Below, piece by piece: positions 21,682-33,838 of a stretch of 64,000 bases of DNA. Location: contig WTPW01000157.1 in assembly GCA_009809945.1 (NCBI GenBank), positions 137,489-201,488 of the forward strand, read 5' to 3'. Each line of letters opens with the position of its first letter. Position 1 is the stretch's first letter. The notes below the pieces were generated by a model. That model was not told the origin of the DNA, did no database searches, and was given only the letters and a program-made list of their open reading frames with translations. The position numbers and the translations under genes were made by a program. The DNA comes from Gigaspora margarita (taxonomy: Eukaryota > Glomeromycota > Glomeromycetes > Diversisporales > Gigasporaceae).

Positions 21682-22198
21682 TTAGGTTACCAGATTAATA
21701 AAAATAAAAAAATTTTAATTATTTTATTGATAAAATAAAAAAATTTACTAATAGTAACTTTTTTTAAAAACATTTACTATATAATTTACTATAGTAATTT
21801 ATATATATGGTATATAGTAAAAAAATCAAATTACCTCACTTTAAAGCTTAATTTCTTCACAGCCAGTAATTCAATTTTGCTCAAATTTTAATCATATCTT
21901 TATTATATGTACATTAATGCACTTGCATAGTACAAGCTTATAGAACTGCATATTGATTCGAAATTATTTAAAATATCTTTTTTTTTAAAAAAATTTTTTG
22001 TTTTTTTTCAAATACAGTGAATTGTACATGCTTAATCATTAAAATATAACAATGTAAAACAATAAAAATAATAAAATAAGTTAAATTAAAACCTATTTTA
22101 TTTGATACTAAAAAATTTTTAAGAATTAATCAAAAAAATAAAAATTTTTTCTTAGTGTCAAAATTATAAAATTTTTTGAGATACAATTCTTTCTGTAC
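21682..22198. other. AT-rich sequence without a gene
   Basis: AT-rich with short homopolymers; no gene or clear repeat is seen. Confidence 0.5.
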
Positions 22199-22391
22199 TG
22201 GCCAGGACCCCAAAATATACATAGATAGGTCAGGTATGAGTTTGCTTATTTTTGAGGTTTTTATGCAGATCTTTTCTATTTATAGTAATTTTTTGCTTAT
22301 TTTTGAAGTTTTTTCTGCAGTTCTTTTCTTTTTTAGTAACCCTAGAATTAACCTGACCTATCTATGTATATTTCAGGGTCCTACTGGTCCA
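22199..22391. mobile_element. MITE1 copy A, GGACCC-ended
   Basis: 193 bp. The left end TGGCCAGGACCCCAAAATAT and the reverse complement of the right end TGGACCAGTAGGACCCTGAA share GGACCC, AAATATACATAGATAGGTCAG and GGTT/GGTA blocks. The interior has two direct copies of a ~50-bp unit with TTTGCTTATTTTTGAGGTTT. Further copies are at 34216-34387 and 47681-47867. Confidence 0.8.
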
Positions 22392-23958
22392 TAATAATAA
22401 TTATAGCACCATTCTTTAGATTAGGGTGGCACAGGATTAATATGAGGGGTCAGGTTAGTATAACAAATATAGGATATAGGTGAGATTTTTCAGGTCACGT
22501 GGACTTCGACTCTCTAATCAAATCCTGAGTGATTGATATCTTATCACAATTTTTTATTTGTTTTTTTGAATATTACATGCACTTGATAATCATATAATTT
22601 TTTTTAGATTTGTCATTCAATTCTATTCTTTGGTGTCGTCATCTTTGGTGTTATTGTTGTTTTGGTGTTAACGTCTTTGGTTACTTCTTCAGTGTTGTTT
22701 TTTCATAAAATCTTATTTAAATTCATTGTTTTTATTCTGTCTTTGCATCAACATCTTTTTTTTTAGATTCGTTTTCATTCTTATCTTTGGTACTATTGTT
22801 TTTGGTATCATCATGGTTTGCACCATATTTTCAGTAAGTTTTATGTAAATTCTTTAGTGGGTTTTATGTCATTCTTTGGTAAATTTTGGTGATTCTTATA
22901 TCATTTTTTTGGTAAATCTTATGTCGTTCTTTAGTAGATTTCTTACTGCTCTTTTAGTAGATTTTATATTGTTATTTCAGTAAGTTGTTCTTGATATATT
23001 TATTTTTCCCTTTTTTTATTTGTTCTTTTCGCTAACTTTACCTTTTTTGTTTTCTTTAGGTACGTATATTAGCAATATGGAATCAGTAGCAGGAGTGATA
23101 TTTTGGTCTTAAGTTGGGTATATGACTTCATCAAAGTTTTTTCTTTTATCGCTTTCAGTTCTTTATTTCTTGGTTTTGCTAGAATCTAGTAGTAGAAATT
23201 CGAACTAGAATCTTGAAAGTTAAGTAATAAGTAGTTTTTCTTTATTGTTTGTTTTTTTTCTGTATAACAAATTTTTTTTCTTTTATATATTAGCCTTACT
23301 GGAATGCCATCGTAGCTTGAGTTGTTGGAGCTGTTGCTATTGGTGTTTTTCATAGTGTAATTTCAGTAGAAATTCAGGCTTTTGTTATTTTATGGTATCT
23401 CTGTTAAAAAGTTTCAGCCTTCATCATTTTCAGTGCCATTGTGCTTAAGATTTTTGTTGCCGTAATTCATTGCTTTTGGTTTCGTTACTATTGGAATCAG
23501 ATGTATGCCGCTGTGTTTGATATTAATGCAATTGATAGTATCTTTGGTGCAATTTTAGTGCTATGAAAACTAGATATCATTAGTGGCTTAATTATCTTTA
23601 TATTGATATAGCAAATACTTTTTATACGAAGGCGTTTTAGGCTCTTAGGTTTAGTGGTTAGAATTAGGGTTTATGATCTTGGGTTGTCATCCTCGATTTG
23701 TAATTCTCCCAATTTTAGTCTAAAAATTATTTTTCTAAAAATAAAAAAAATAATTTAAAAATAAATACATAATTTAAAATAAAAAAAATAAAATAAATTA
23801 TAACGAATTAAAAAATAAATAAATAAATAATTTAAAAAAATTAAAATTAAAATAAAATAAAAAATAATTTTTTTAAAAAGAAAAAGTAAAAAAAAAATAA
23901 ATAATAAAATAATTAAAAAAAATTAAAATGAATTAAACAAAAAATAATTTAAAAAAAA
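22392..23958. repeat. Simple T/G-rich DNA, then A-rich low-complexity tract
   Basis: No gene is supported. From 22620 to 23000 words like TTTGGTGTCGTCATC, TTTGGTGTTATTG and TTTAGTAGATTT alternate, as at 19395-19640. From 23725 to 23958 the plus strand is nearly pure A with T (AAAATAAAATAAATTAT). The A-rich tract appears to continue at 25298-25444 and 30353-30519, interrupted by insertions. Confidence 0.6.
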
Positions 23959-25297
23959 GGGAGCTTTTAGGCATCTCTCACAAGAGATATATCTCCCTGT
24001 AGAAGATATATCTCTCAACTAATAAAAGATTGCAAATATCACATGACACACGTTCTGAAGTACAGGATACTTGTACTACTCGCACCTTTATTCACCAGTC
24101 AACTTCAGACAAAAATTCATTTGCCCGGATAACTTTTTAGAATGTAAGTTCACTTTTTTTTTATTATAAAAAAAAAAAGAAACTGGCCAAATCCACATGG
24201 CATGATCAACCAATATTTTACACAAATATTACATAATTTTTTTTTTATATTTATTACATTTAATATAAAAAAACTTTACTCTAGCAAGTAATGACTATAC
24301 ATAGTACACCCAAAGCAATGGCAAAATACCAAGCAATAATAATACACGGTGCACCCAAAGCAATCAAGAAATGACAATACCCAAAGCAATAGCAAAACAC
24401 AAAGAAATAACTATATTCTGCGCACCCAAAACAATAGCAAAACAACGATACATGGCACACCCAAATCAACCAAGAAATAACAATACACAAAGCAATGACA
24501 AGGAACAGCTATACATAGCAGCAGCAAACCACCAAAAAACTATGATATACAGCGCATCCAAAGCAACAAAAAACCAAAGAAACAATGAAAAGTAAAAAGA
24601 ATTAGTAAAGAACAGTTTGAAGATCAAAAAAAATTCTGTGCACCTGAAGCAACAGCAAAACAATAATACATGGCATACCCAAATCAACCAAAAAATGATG
24701 ATACCTGAAGCAATGACAAAACACAGCAAAACACTAAGAAATGACAATATACAGCACACCCAAAGCAACAAAAAACCCAAGAAACTATGAAAAGTAAAAG
24801 AATTAGTAAAGAACAGTTCGAATATCAAAAAAAATCCTGCACACCTGAAGCAACAGCAAAACAATGATACATGGCACACCAAATCAACCAAGAAATGACG
24901 ATACCTGAAGCAACAATAAAACACAGCAAAACACTAAGAAATGATGATATATGATACACCCGAAGCAACAGAATACCCAAACAACAACGATACCAATGAC
25001 GACAAGGCACTAGCAGTAACAAGGCACCAGTAGCGACAAGGTACTAGTAACAACAAGGCACCAGTGACAACAAGACACCAATGACAAGTGACAAGCTACT
25101 GTAAAAAAAAAATAGTAAACAATGCGAAAAAAAACAAAATACTGTAATAAAAAAAAACAATGATTATCAATCTTTATATATAGAGGGGGCGGGGATAAAC
25201 CAGATGAACTGACTCTCCAATCCAGAATCAGTATGCTGAGTGGGAGATATATTTCCTGGGAAGATGCATCACTCGCAGGAGATGCCTATAATTTCCC
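23959..25297. mobile_element. TIR element carrying a minisatellite
   Basis: The left end GGGAGCTTTTAGGCATCTCT and the reverse complement of the right end GGGAAATTATAGGCATCTCC share the GGGA, TAGGCATCTC and ATATATCTCCC blocks. Eight A residues flank both sides, which may hide a target duplication. The interior (about 24290-25090) is a minisatellite of ACACCCAAAGCAAxxxCAAA-type units with a longer ~210-bp period (compare 24620 and 24830). Open frames there are repeat artefacts. Confidence 0.65.
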
Positions 25298-25444
25298 AAA
25301 AAAAATTAAAATAAAAAAATAAAATAAAAAGAATTAAAAAAAAATAAAAAAAAATAAAAAATAAAATGAAAAAATAGAACGAATTAAAAAATAAGAAACA
25401 AAAAAAATAAAATAAATAAAAAAATAAAACAAATTAAAAAAATA

Positions 25445-28400
25445 GGATATTTATTTTTGGTGCACCCCGCACCATGTGCGGGGGTCGATTAACTAATGGA
25501 TTATTGTTATATGATATGTGTATTATATTTGTGTAACAATACAATGGGACACTATGTAACCAATAAAATTGTAAGATATTGTGTAACAACAACAATAACA
25601 GAGTGAAATTTTGCTATAGAGCACGTTCTTTTATATCGAAATATACAAAATTTCTACAGATCAGAGAATTTTTTGGATTTTGCTTAACATAAGTAAATCC
25701 GTTTCCTGTTTCAAGACCTGTTATTGAACTACAACATATATACGTTCTGTTCATTGCAGTATTGAAAATATTATCGTTATACTACGGCATATATAAAAAC
25801 ACCTGTCTAACCTGTTATGAACTCTGTTTTTTTTAGAATAAGACAACTTAATATGCATGATTTGAATCGTCTAAGATGATTCAAATAGTATCATACTTAC
25901 CAAACTCAATGATCATAATCATTGTCACCCAAATATCAATCATAACTTAAAAATTCAAAATTAGTATTCTAATCTGCTACTCAAAATCATTTAAACTTAC
26001 TAATGAAGTTAACTTATCGATATTTTCACGTTGATATTTCCAAATGTATAGATAGTTTTACTATTGGCATATCCATGTATAGTAAATTATTGATATTTCC
26101 ACTATTGGCACTTTTAACTTTTTAAATGACATACGAATTTAATGATCCTTAATTTTGCAGCTTTTCTTGATGGTCGATTGGAACACTTGTAAACTTGTAA
26201 ATACATCAATACTTCTATTATCGGCAGCTTTTTTATTTGTTCTCAGCCCAAATAATAGTCACCAACACAATATAAAGCTTTTTTATCTTAAGAAAAATAT
26301 ATCGATAAGCTTTATGAACCTAAGTTTGTTCGTATGTCTTTAGAATAAAATAATCTAAAAAGAGCAAGTTAGTCAGGTCTATGGGTATCGTTTAAGACAT
26401 TCAATAATTAGTTCCACATTCTGATTTTATGATTTCGAGTAAATCCGTAAATGTTTACAAGCATTTATATTAGGATTTCACATAGTTCATAAATAAGGAC
26501 TTGATGAAGTAATATACGATATATTGTAATAAATGAATAATGATTAAGATTTTATTTTCTCTAACACTATAAGATCGAACTATGTAAAAAAAACATTGCA
26601 TGCGCCAAAAGAAAACTATATATATCTGTTCATTAATTCTCACATAATTTATGATCTACTCTAAATCCATTTCGTCATCTGATTCTAAATTACTAGAATC
26701 CACCCATTCATTTTCATCATTAACCTCGATAAAATCATGGTTGTGCAGTTCTTTTTTATGACCACAACAACCACAAAATTGACAATTAATTGACAAATCA
26801 TGACTTTTATTTCATGCTTATTATGCCACTGCTGATTATGACCCTTGCCACTGCATTAACTGCATGAATTTGTTCCGGGACCACGTGTCAATTTAGGCTG
26901 TTTCCCTTTAATTCTTGGTAGTTGTTCCTCTAACGATGATTGATAATGTGCTGTTTTTGGTGGTCGACCTCTTCTAACCTTTTTGATAGGATTAGAAACT
27001 CTGGTGGGTAAGGTTTCAATAATATTAGATTTGGAACATTCCTTAAGCACATTTGTCTCTTGGCCAGAGTGAGATGCACTAATTGTATTTTCAACAAACG
27101 AATGCCCTTTCTCAGTAATGTATTCTTTTAAAAACCTAAGAACGTTTTGGTCATTCATCTCAATAGCAATATTAATTGCTTTACGTGCAATTCCGATAGT
27201 TTCTGCTAAAACTTTTTTTTCTCCATTACTTTTATAGCAGTGTGAGATGATGAATGAGCCGCAATTGAATGTGATAGCATAAATAAATTTGTAGAGTTAT
27301 TAGTCCGTAATATAGTAGTTGGGATTGATGGTTCTTCTGATGGTTCAGACAAAAAAACAGTAGGTAAATTGACAAGTGGTTGTATGCCAAGATCTTTATC
27401 TTGGTATTCTTCATATAGCCAACGACTTGCTACAAAATTGATGGAAAATTTTGCAGCAAAAGAAAATGCCATGACTCTGAAAAAATGTCTACAAGGATAT
27501 CCACGGTTTGTTAGAAGCAGACAGCTACATATAAATGAACCATCTTTCAGCAAAAACACATGAAGTTGAGAATGCTTCCAAGTCATATGCATTACTTCCC
27601 AAACTTTGACTAATTGCTCTTTAACTTGTTTAAAAAGTGCTGAAGAATGTGCCAATGGATAATCAAATGCATTGTCAATGTATATTGTATCATCATCTTC
27701 TTGTAGCTATAAAAAAAAATTAAATAAAGGAAAGATATAGTTAACAATCACTAACTATTGATGAGTTTATTTACTGATAGCCAGTTTGTACTAGGCTGGG
27801 TTGTTTTGCTTATGAAATGAAATAATTTTTGTAAATTGTTTATCGGTAAGATAGTCTATAGTTAGTAATTATTTACCTGATATAAACCTAGACTCTCTGG
27901 ATTAATTTTAGCAGAATGATAAAACAAGCTATGATTTATCTCATAGCGAATTTTCTCAATTAAATTAGGTGCTACAAAGTTTTTGAGAATGGAATCAACA
28001 TTTTGATACATAGTATCGCAAATTTTTTGGTGGCTTAATACTAGGATTTGACGATTTTCAACTGATAAAATCATAATAATAGTTTTGACTAGAAATTAAT
28101 GAATTAAGTGAATCAAACAACTCATACAATGTTATATGACCACGACGTATAATATCTTTAACTTGTGAATTAATTGACTCAACATAACTAGTAGCCTGTG
28201 CACCAGCAGTAAAGCAACGGAAGGTATATGCCCTTGTCCAACATTGCTTATCGGGATATAAGGCTCTATTAAGATATGGGGCTGCTTTTGGATACTGATC
28301 TAATAAAGACTTAAAGCCATTTTCAAATCTTGTGGATCTAACATATTACGAGCCTTATAAAAGTCCTTAATAAAAGAATCCCAATCAGATCCTAATTTGC

Positions 28401-30352
28401 CTTTAAGATTTTTTTGTAAATTTTGGTTGATATGCCAAGCGCAATGAAGGTGCCGAGTCAAGGGTAAAATTGTTGAAATAGCAAGTGCCATAGCAGGATC
28501 AGCATCCGTTAAGATAGTATTTGGATAAAGTTTATCTGTAGCTTTAATTAAAACTTCAAGTAACCAGGAATATGATTCAGTTGTTTCATCATCTAATACT
28601 GCTTGCGCAATAAGACGAGATCGATATGTATTATTAATGGCAATGAAAAGTGATAGTGGCATATTATAAACATTCGTTTTTGCTGTATTATCGTGAATAA
28701 TAATATCACTATACCGCATCCAAAGGTCAAGCTGATCAGGGGGCATCCAAAAAAGATGTGTTAATGCATTAGTGTTTGGATCAAAACGCCACTCAATGAC
28801 CCATCTTGAATTTTCCTCTTTTTTTTTAAATAGTTTTGACAATAATTGTGATGCATTATCATTCACATGAGAATCAATTTTCTTAAACTTTGAAATAGCA
28901 TTATACAAATTACGACGATGAATTAGAGCATTATACTTTCCAGAAAGAAGCTGATATTGTGCACTTGCATTAAGCTTTCCAACAATTGTATAGTATTTAA
29001 CATCTTCTAACATCTTATTGTTAAGTTTGCAGTTTTTTGGAATAAATTTTATAGTGCTTGGATCCGGAGTATGGCCAGTATGAACACTTACATAGGTGGA
29101 TATATGATAACTACTTAAATTTTTGCTCTAGTATATGTTAACTTTCCATTTAGAGCCAGTTCTACATGACCCAGACTTCTCTATTTTATATGATTCTTTT
29201 TTATTTGACAGTTTTCCAGCATGACGGCCTAGAAATGTTCTTGAAATTTCATATCCATTACTTGCATCTTTCTCAACACATTCTTTTCTAATTCCAAACC
29301 CATTTGATTGTGCAAATGCCTCAACTACTGTATACGCTTCTTTGATAGTCTTAAAAATTTGTCCTGAAAATATAAAGATTTTAAGTCTATCTTTATTTGA
29401 CGCTTATGAACCACGTTATAAATGCTTATATACCTTCATAAAGTTTTACTTGTTCATTAAATCCAGCATCTGATTGTTCATCAGACTCTTCATTTAAACA
29501 TTCTTGAGACTCATTATCTAAATGTTTGTCAGACTTATTACCTAAAAGTTCATGAGACTCATTATTTAAACGTTTGTCAGACTCATTATATAAAAGTTCA
29601 TCAGACTTATTATTTAAACGTTCATCGAATTTATCATTAACACAGTCAATTTTAGTATTAAAACTTGTGGAACTTGTAGGTTGCTGATATGAACACGGTT
29701 GAAAAGTAGGGTCTTTGATTTGGAACATTGGTAAGTAGCTGCAAATGGTGTCATGTTAGGCAAATGATCAATGCTTTTGACTTTTAATTATAAAGGTGTT
29801 GCAAATCAATGATGACAAAAATGAATGATAGTTCCAAATGTAATACGGTATCTTTATTTTCTTTCCACTGAAAAATTATATTCAGCAGTGAACAAGGAAA
29901 GAAAATTGCGACTAATATAAAATGTTTGCAGTCACGTAATACCAGCTTATTTCAATAAAGTCTACGTTTAACACTCGCTTAAATTTTAAAATAATGTATT
30001 TAATAAGTTCTACTTTATTGCTTGTTTAGATTTGCTCTAAAATATCAGTTTACAATTTTGCGAATAATTAAGCAAACAAATTACTATGCCAAGTGAAGAA
30101 AGTAATCATGCTTCTATATCGATTATTTATTAAATTCAGATACAATTACATCATTAGGTAAACAATGCAACTGTTATTATTTAAAATATACTCTACACTA
30201 ATCAAATTTTTACTGACAATCTGGGTCCTGTATAAACTATAATGGTGTAGAGCAGCATTACATGAGAATCTATCAAATTATAAAAGTTACACAAAACCTA
30301 TTAGTTAATCAACCCCCACAAATAGTGCGGGGTGCACCAAAAATAAATATCC
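25445..30352 (-). mobile_element. Mutator-like element (MULE) with TIRs and 9-bp duplication
   Basis: 4,908 bp. The two ends, GGATATTTATTTTTGGTGCA in opposite orientation, match over about 55 bp with a few differences (through GATTAACTAAT). The TIR contains a hairpin-forming CCCCGCAC...GTGCGGGG. AAAAAAATA flanks both sides (25436-25444, 30353-30361), the 9-bp duplication typical of Mutator elements, though it lies in A-rich DNA. The element encloses a minus-strand transposase gene. 25500-26640 and 29760-30300 are its non-coding flanks. Confidence 0.85.
26652..29740 (-). pseudogene. FAR1/MULE/SWIM transposase gene, mildly decayed
   Basis: Mutator-family transposase of the FAR1-related type. 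In order: Ser/Asn/Glu-rich leader with repeated NESDKRLNN-like units (29728-29434); a 70-bp intron (29364-29433, GTATAT...TTTCAG); FAR1-like DNA-binding segment (AFAQSNGFGIRKECVEKDAS); DDE-type MULE domain (DIIIHDNTAKTN, then TDADPAMALA, HCAWHINQNL); FTAGAQATSYVESIN with the third acidic residue; intron (about 27705-27877, GTAAAT...TTATAG); SWIM finger CSC...CRH near 27510; AT-hook-like RRGRPPK near 26965; and a Cys/His tail (CQFCGCCGHKKELHNH) ending at about 26652. Lesions: TAG at 29128-29130, a one-base deletion near 28328, a frame change near 28070, a frame change near the A8 run at 27212-27240, and a stop near 26855. Confidence 0.85.
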
Positions 30353-30519
30353 AAAAAAATAAATAAATGAATTAAAAAAAAAAAGAAATAAAAAAAAATA
30401 AAAAAATCATAAAACAAATTAAAAAAAATAAAAAAATCATAAAACAAATTAAAAAAAATAAAAAATCATAAAACGAATTAAAAAAATAAAAAAATAAATA
30501 AATTAAAAAGAGTGAATTA
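30353..30519. repeat. A-rich tract with three 30-bp tandem units
   Basis: The unit AAATTAAAAAAAATAAAAAA followed by TCATAAAAC recurs about three times at 30390-30475. This is the right-hand continuation of the A-rich tract at 25298-25444. Confidence 0.6.
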
Positions 30520-30762
30520 ATTTGTCGGCAGCGGTGCCAGTCACCAGATTGTGATCAACCAATTAGATCAAAGTATCATGTGTAACATGAAAAATTTCTT
30601 GCAAAATTTTACTATATACAATACTCTACCTGAACCTTAACTATGGCTCTAACCCTGACCCTAATAATAGTAAGTTCGATGCTTTGTTTTTGTTTTGATC
30701 ATAACATTATACAATCTAATTGGTCGATCACAATCTGGTGACTGTCACTGCTAGTGACAAAT
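30520..30762. mobile_element. MITE with ~50-bp TIRs
   Basis: The left arm TTTGTCGGCAGCGGTGCCAG and the reverse complement of the right arm TTTGTCACTAGCAGTGACAG are followed in both by TCACCAGATTGTGATC and ACCAATTAGAT. About 243 bp, no ORF. Target duplication unclear; superfamily not assigned. Confidence 0.75.
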
Positions 30763-31093
30763 ACATTTTTTAATTAAAAAAACCCTGATTTTGTAAATAA
30801 ACTAAGCATTAGTTAGAGTTAGGGCCTTAATATTAGAGGCTATAGAGTTATAGTGATGTTTACTATATGTAAAATTTTATTCTTGCATTTTTAATTAGTG
30901 CACTATGATTGATTTATCATTAGTTTTTGCATATTTTCACTTTTTCTTTTTTTCTTTTGCATGTTTGAAATAGTCAAAATTTGCACTCTCCGATTGGCTA
31001 TTTTCTCTCTAGGAGTTTGTATTACCCATGCAAATAAGTAATTATGTTATCATATGACCTTGACCTGGATCATAGATCAGATTGTCACGTGAC
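30763..31093. other. AT-rich sequence without a gene
   Basis: No gene or clear repeat is seen, apart from the CACGTGAC duplicated by the hAT MITE at its right end. Confidence 0.45.
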
Positions 31094-31328
31094 CAGTGTC
31101 TGAAATTCGATTTTTAAATTAGTTGCGGGCTGCAACTAAATAAAAAAAAATAGTTGCGGATTATAAGAATTTATAAAAATTTAGTTGCGCGTATAAGCAT
31201 TTAATCAAAATTTATAAGTAAAATTTGCAAATTTATGTGCGGAATTTGCATATGCACTTCAGATTTTGGTTGCGGAAATTTAAAATTTGTTGCAGTCCGC
31301 AGACTCCGCAACCCAATTTCAGACACTG
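31094..31328. mobile_element. hAT MITE-A copy 1, perfect 8-bp duplication
   Basis: 235 bp starting CAGTGTCTGAAATT and ending in its inverted repeat, with CACGTGAC at 31086-31093 and 31329-31336. CAGTG ends and an 8-bp duplication are the hAT signature. The interior has TTGCGG/CCGCAA words. The second copy is at 55129-55360. Confidence 0.92.
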
Positions 31329-32385
31329 CACGTGACCCAGAAAATCTCATCTATATCCTGGCACTCTTGGTTAGTATTGGGTGAAAGAATATATTAATAT
31401 AGTGATGTTTGTACTTATTTTCGTGGAATAACGTATAGGGGTGTAATTTCAAATTTTGACTTGAATTAAGCTTAATTCAGACCAAGTTCCCCTGCACATT
31501 ATTCTGTGAAAATACAGTACCTATATCTTACAGTATATAAATAAATATAAAATAAATATATATCGATATGTAATAAATATTAAAATAAATATGAAATTAT
31601 TTTATTCTGAGAAATTCAAAAAAATAATTAATAGTATAGGAAGGTACATAATGCAATTACATCATGTGCTGTAATGTATCAGGTAAATTTCCATATATAA
31701 ATTTTCTAGTTATCAGACCCTACCTATACAAAAGACCCAGGGTCTATTAATAGGTTTTAAAATGAGTAAAATGTAGCAGACCTAAGTTATTTATATGGCA
31801 GTTTATAGTACTTAAAAATTTTATATTATTAAAATTTATAGTTGCTTAGAAATTATTATATCAAAAAATTCCAAATTGTTTTTATTCTTTATTCTAATTT
31901 TTATGAAATTGTAAATTATTTTTAATACTTTTACTTTATAATATAGTAGTAAAATGCATATTTTTATAACAAAATTTAATTAAAACCAAACTAGAAATAG
32001 AATAAATATTATAAATCTTGCAAAAATAAATTAGTTCTAAGGGCTATAACAAAGATCTGAGGGTCCAGACTAACTGTATATATACTGTGTACAACTGATG
32101 AAATAGTTGAGATTGGTTGAAAAAAAATAAAAGATCAGAGATAGTGTTTCTAAAAACTGAACCAAACTGAACATTAGGTTGAGTTCGAGTTTGTCTGAAT
32201 TCGAACCAAACCTGAACTAGACTTAATTCTAAAAATCCAGTTCAGTTTGAGTTCAGTATTGAACTGTTAACCAAGTCTGGGTTCAGTTCAGGTGCAGTTC
32301 AAAGCTCATGAACATGTTCAGGTTCAGTAAAATAGAAACAAAAAAGTTTGTAAATCTTTGTAAGGCTTAAAAATTAACATATTTA
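31329..32385. repeat. AT-rich DNA with AGACC and GGTTCAG repeat fragments
   Basis: About 31715-31800 is another AGACC/GGTCTATT fragment (compare 15300 and 19085). About 32130-32330 is rich in AACTGAACCAAACTGAAC and GTTCAGTTCAGG words and resembles 63340-63510. Both look like diverged copies of an element whose ends include AGTGTTxTGAA. No gene. Confidence 0.5.
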
Positions 32386-32535
32386 GGGGAGTGACAAAAA
32401 TCAGGTGATTTTTTAGGGGGGAGGGAGGTAAAAAAATTGAAATTATATATAGAAACCTAACCAAATCTATATTATAGAGGGGAAGGGGGAGTAGGCCTCT
32501 AATAAAAAATAATCAGATGATTAATGACACTGCTC
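32386..32535. mobile_element. Tourist-like MITE copy 1, TTA duplication
   Basis: 150 bp, GGGGAGTGACAAAAATCAGG at the left with an imperfect inverted end GACACTGCTC at the right. TTA lies at 32383-32385 and 32536-32538. Copy 2 is at 34803-34947 with TAA. Confidence 0.8.
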
Positions 32536-32538
32536 TTA

Positions 32539-33360
32539 AAATAATGAATTTCAAATTAAACAGTATATTTGGCAATTTTTATTTATTTTAAATGTAATTA
32601 AGGGTAAAGTATATGTAGATCAATTTGTTATATGATTTGCATGTTCAATTAAAATTTTTATAAAAAATTAGAAGATGTTAATAATAAAACTTTTTATAAT
32701 TATATACAATTTTTAGTAAAATTTCATAATATATATATTAAAATATGCTTTTTATAATAGTATAATTTTTTTTGTTTTCTGTATAGGAACTATCCAGAGG
32801 TGGCATATGGCCTCTTTTATTAAATTCAATAGAACCTTCTTATTATACAAGGTCCCTATATTTGTATATTTTTGTAATGATTTACATATGTGCATCTATT
32901 ACTATTTCTACTATGGCTAACCAGTACTAAGCCTCCTTTTATTTTATTGTCTCAACTGGTTTTAACCAGCTGACCCATTTACTACCAGGGATTTAATTAT
33001 GATACAAGAAGCCTATACTTAATATGTTTCAATTTTTAAATTACTATAATTTTTTGTACAAGAGGTTTTTTAAAAAACTGATCAGTAACTTTGTAGAGCA
33101 ATATTAGTTCTATAAGTTTGCCAAATATTTTTTTGAAAAACCTTTTCTATAAAAGTTGATGTGTTTTAAAGATTACTATTGTTTTATATATAATTACTAT
33201 ATGTTTCAATTTTAATTAACTTTAAAGTACTATAACTTTTTATAAAGGCAACATTTTAAAAATCTGACTAGTAACTTTGTTCATTATAATAAGCTCTGCA
33301 AATTTGCCAAATAGCTTTTAAAAATTTTGTCTCTATAAAAAGTTGATGCATTTTAAAGTT
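32539..33360. repeat. AT-rich DNA with a two-copy ~170-bp tandem repeat
   Basis: Two parallel units at about 33020-33190 and 33195-33370 each contain ATATGTTTCAATTTT, TACTATAACTTTTTATAAAG, GTAACTTTGT, GCAAATTTGCCAAATAGC and AAAAGTTGATGCATTTTAAA. The pair is bracketed by AGCCTATACT (33011) and its complement (about 33382), possibly element ends. No gene. Confidence 0.55.
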
Positions 33361-33374
33361 ATACTATTTTATTG

Positions 33375-33838
33375 TCGAGTATAGGCTTTTTGCACTATAG
33401 AACTCTTCTTCAATCTTTTTCATACCCAACCAAAGATACCCAGCAATGTCTTTAGCTTCTGACCCATTTTGATTTTTGCAGAACTTTTTTGTCTCTGAGG
33501 CAAACAAGGGAAATCCCGTTAGATCAGACTACTCCACATTTTATCCAATTCATTCTGGAATGGTTGTCTTTCTATTTTGGTAAGATCTAATTGAGCTTTT
33601 TACTACCAGAGAATTTAACTGAAAATAACCAAGTTTAACTTTTGAACAGAGACACACCAACAGGAAACACAATGGCAATATGGCTATGCTATCCAAATGT
33701 AGTTCTAACATCCTGGTTCAAGTAATCTGCTCTGTGTTCTTATATAGCAACTCTGTTTTCTCTAGAACTTGAACCAGCGACCTTACATTTAAATCGGCCA
33801 ATGTTCTGGGAGTGCAACTACTATACTATCAGCTCACA
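33375..33838 (-). mobile_element. tRNA-derived SINE
   Basis: On the minus strand it starts GTGAGCTGATAG, with a Pol III A-box-like TAGTATAGTAGTTG (33815-33828) and a B-box-like GGTTCAAGTTC (33765-33775), a normal tRNA spacing. This is followed by about 390 bp of non-coding body. The 3' end near 33375-33400 (CTCGACAATAAAATA) is approximate and no target duplication was resolved. The head is not a functional tRNA: no clean acceptor stem is seen. Confidence 0.6.

Noticed and set aside
24281..25022. Several Cys/Phe/Ile-rich open frames
   Set aside because: Generated by the minisatellite inside the 23959-25297 element; the same peptide repeats with the DNA unit.
33375..33838. Target duplication of the minus-strand SINE
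   Set aside because: Candidate AT-rich matches around both ends do not align convincingly.
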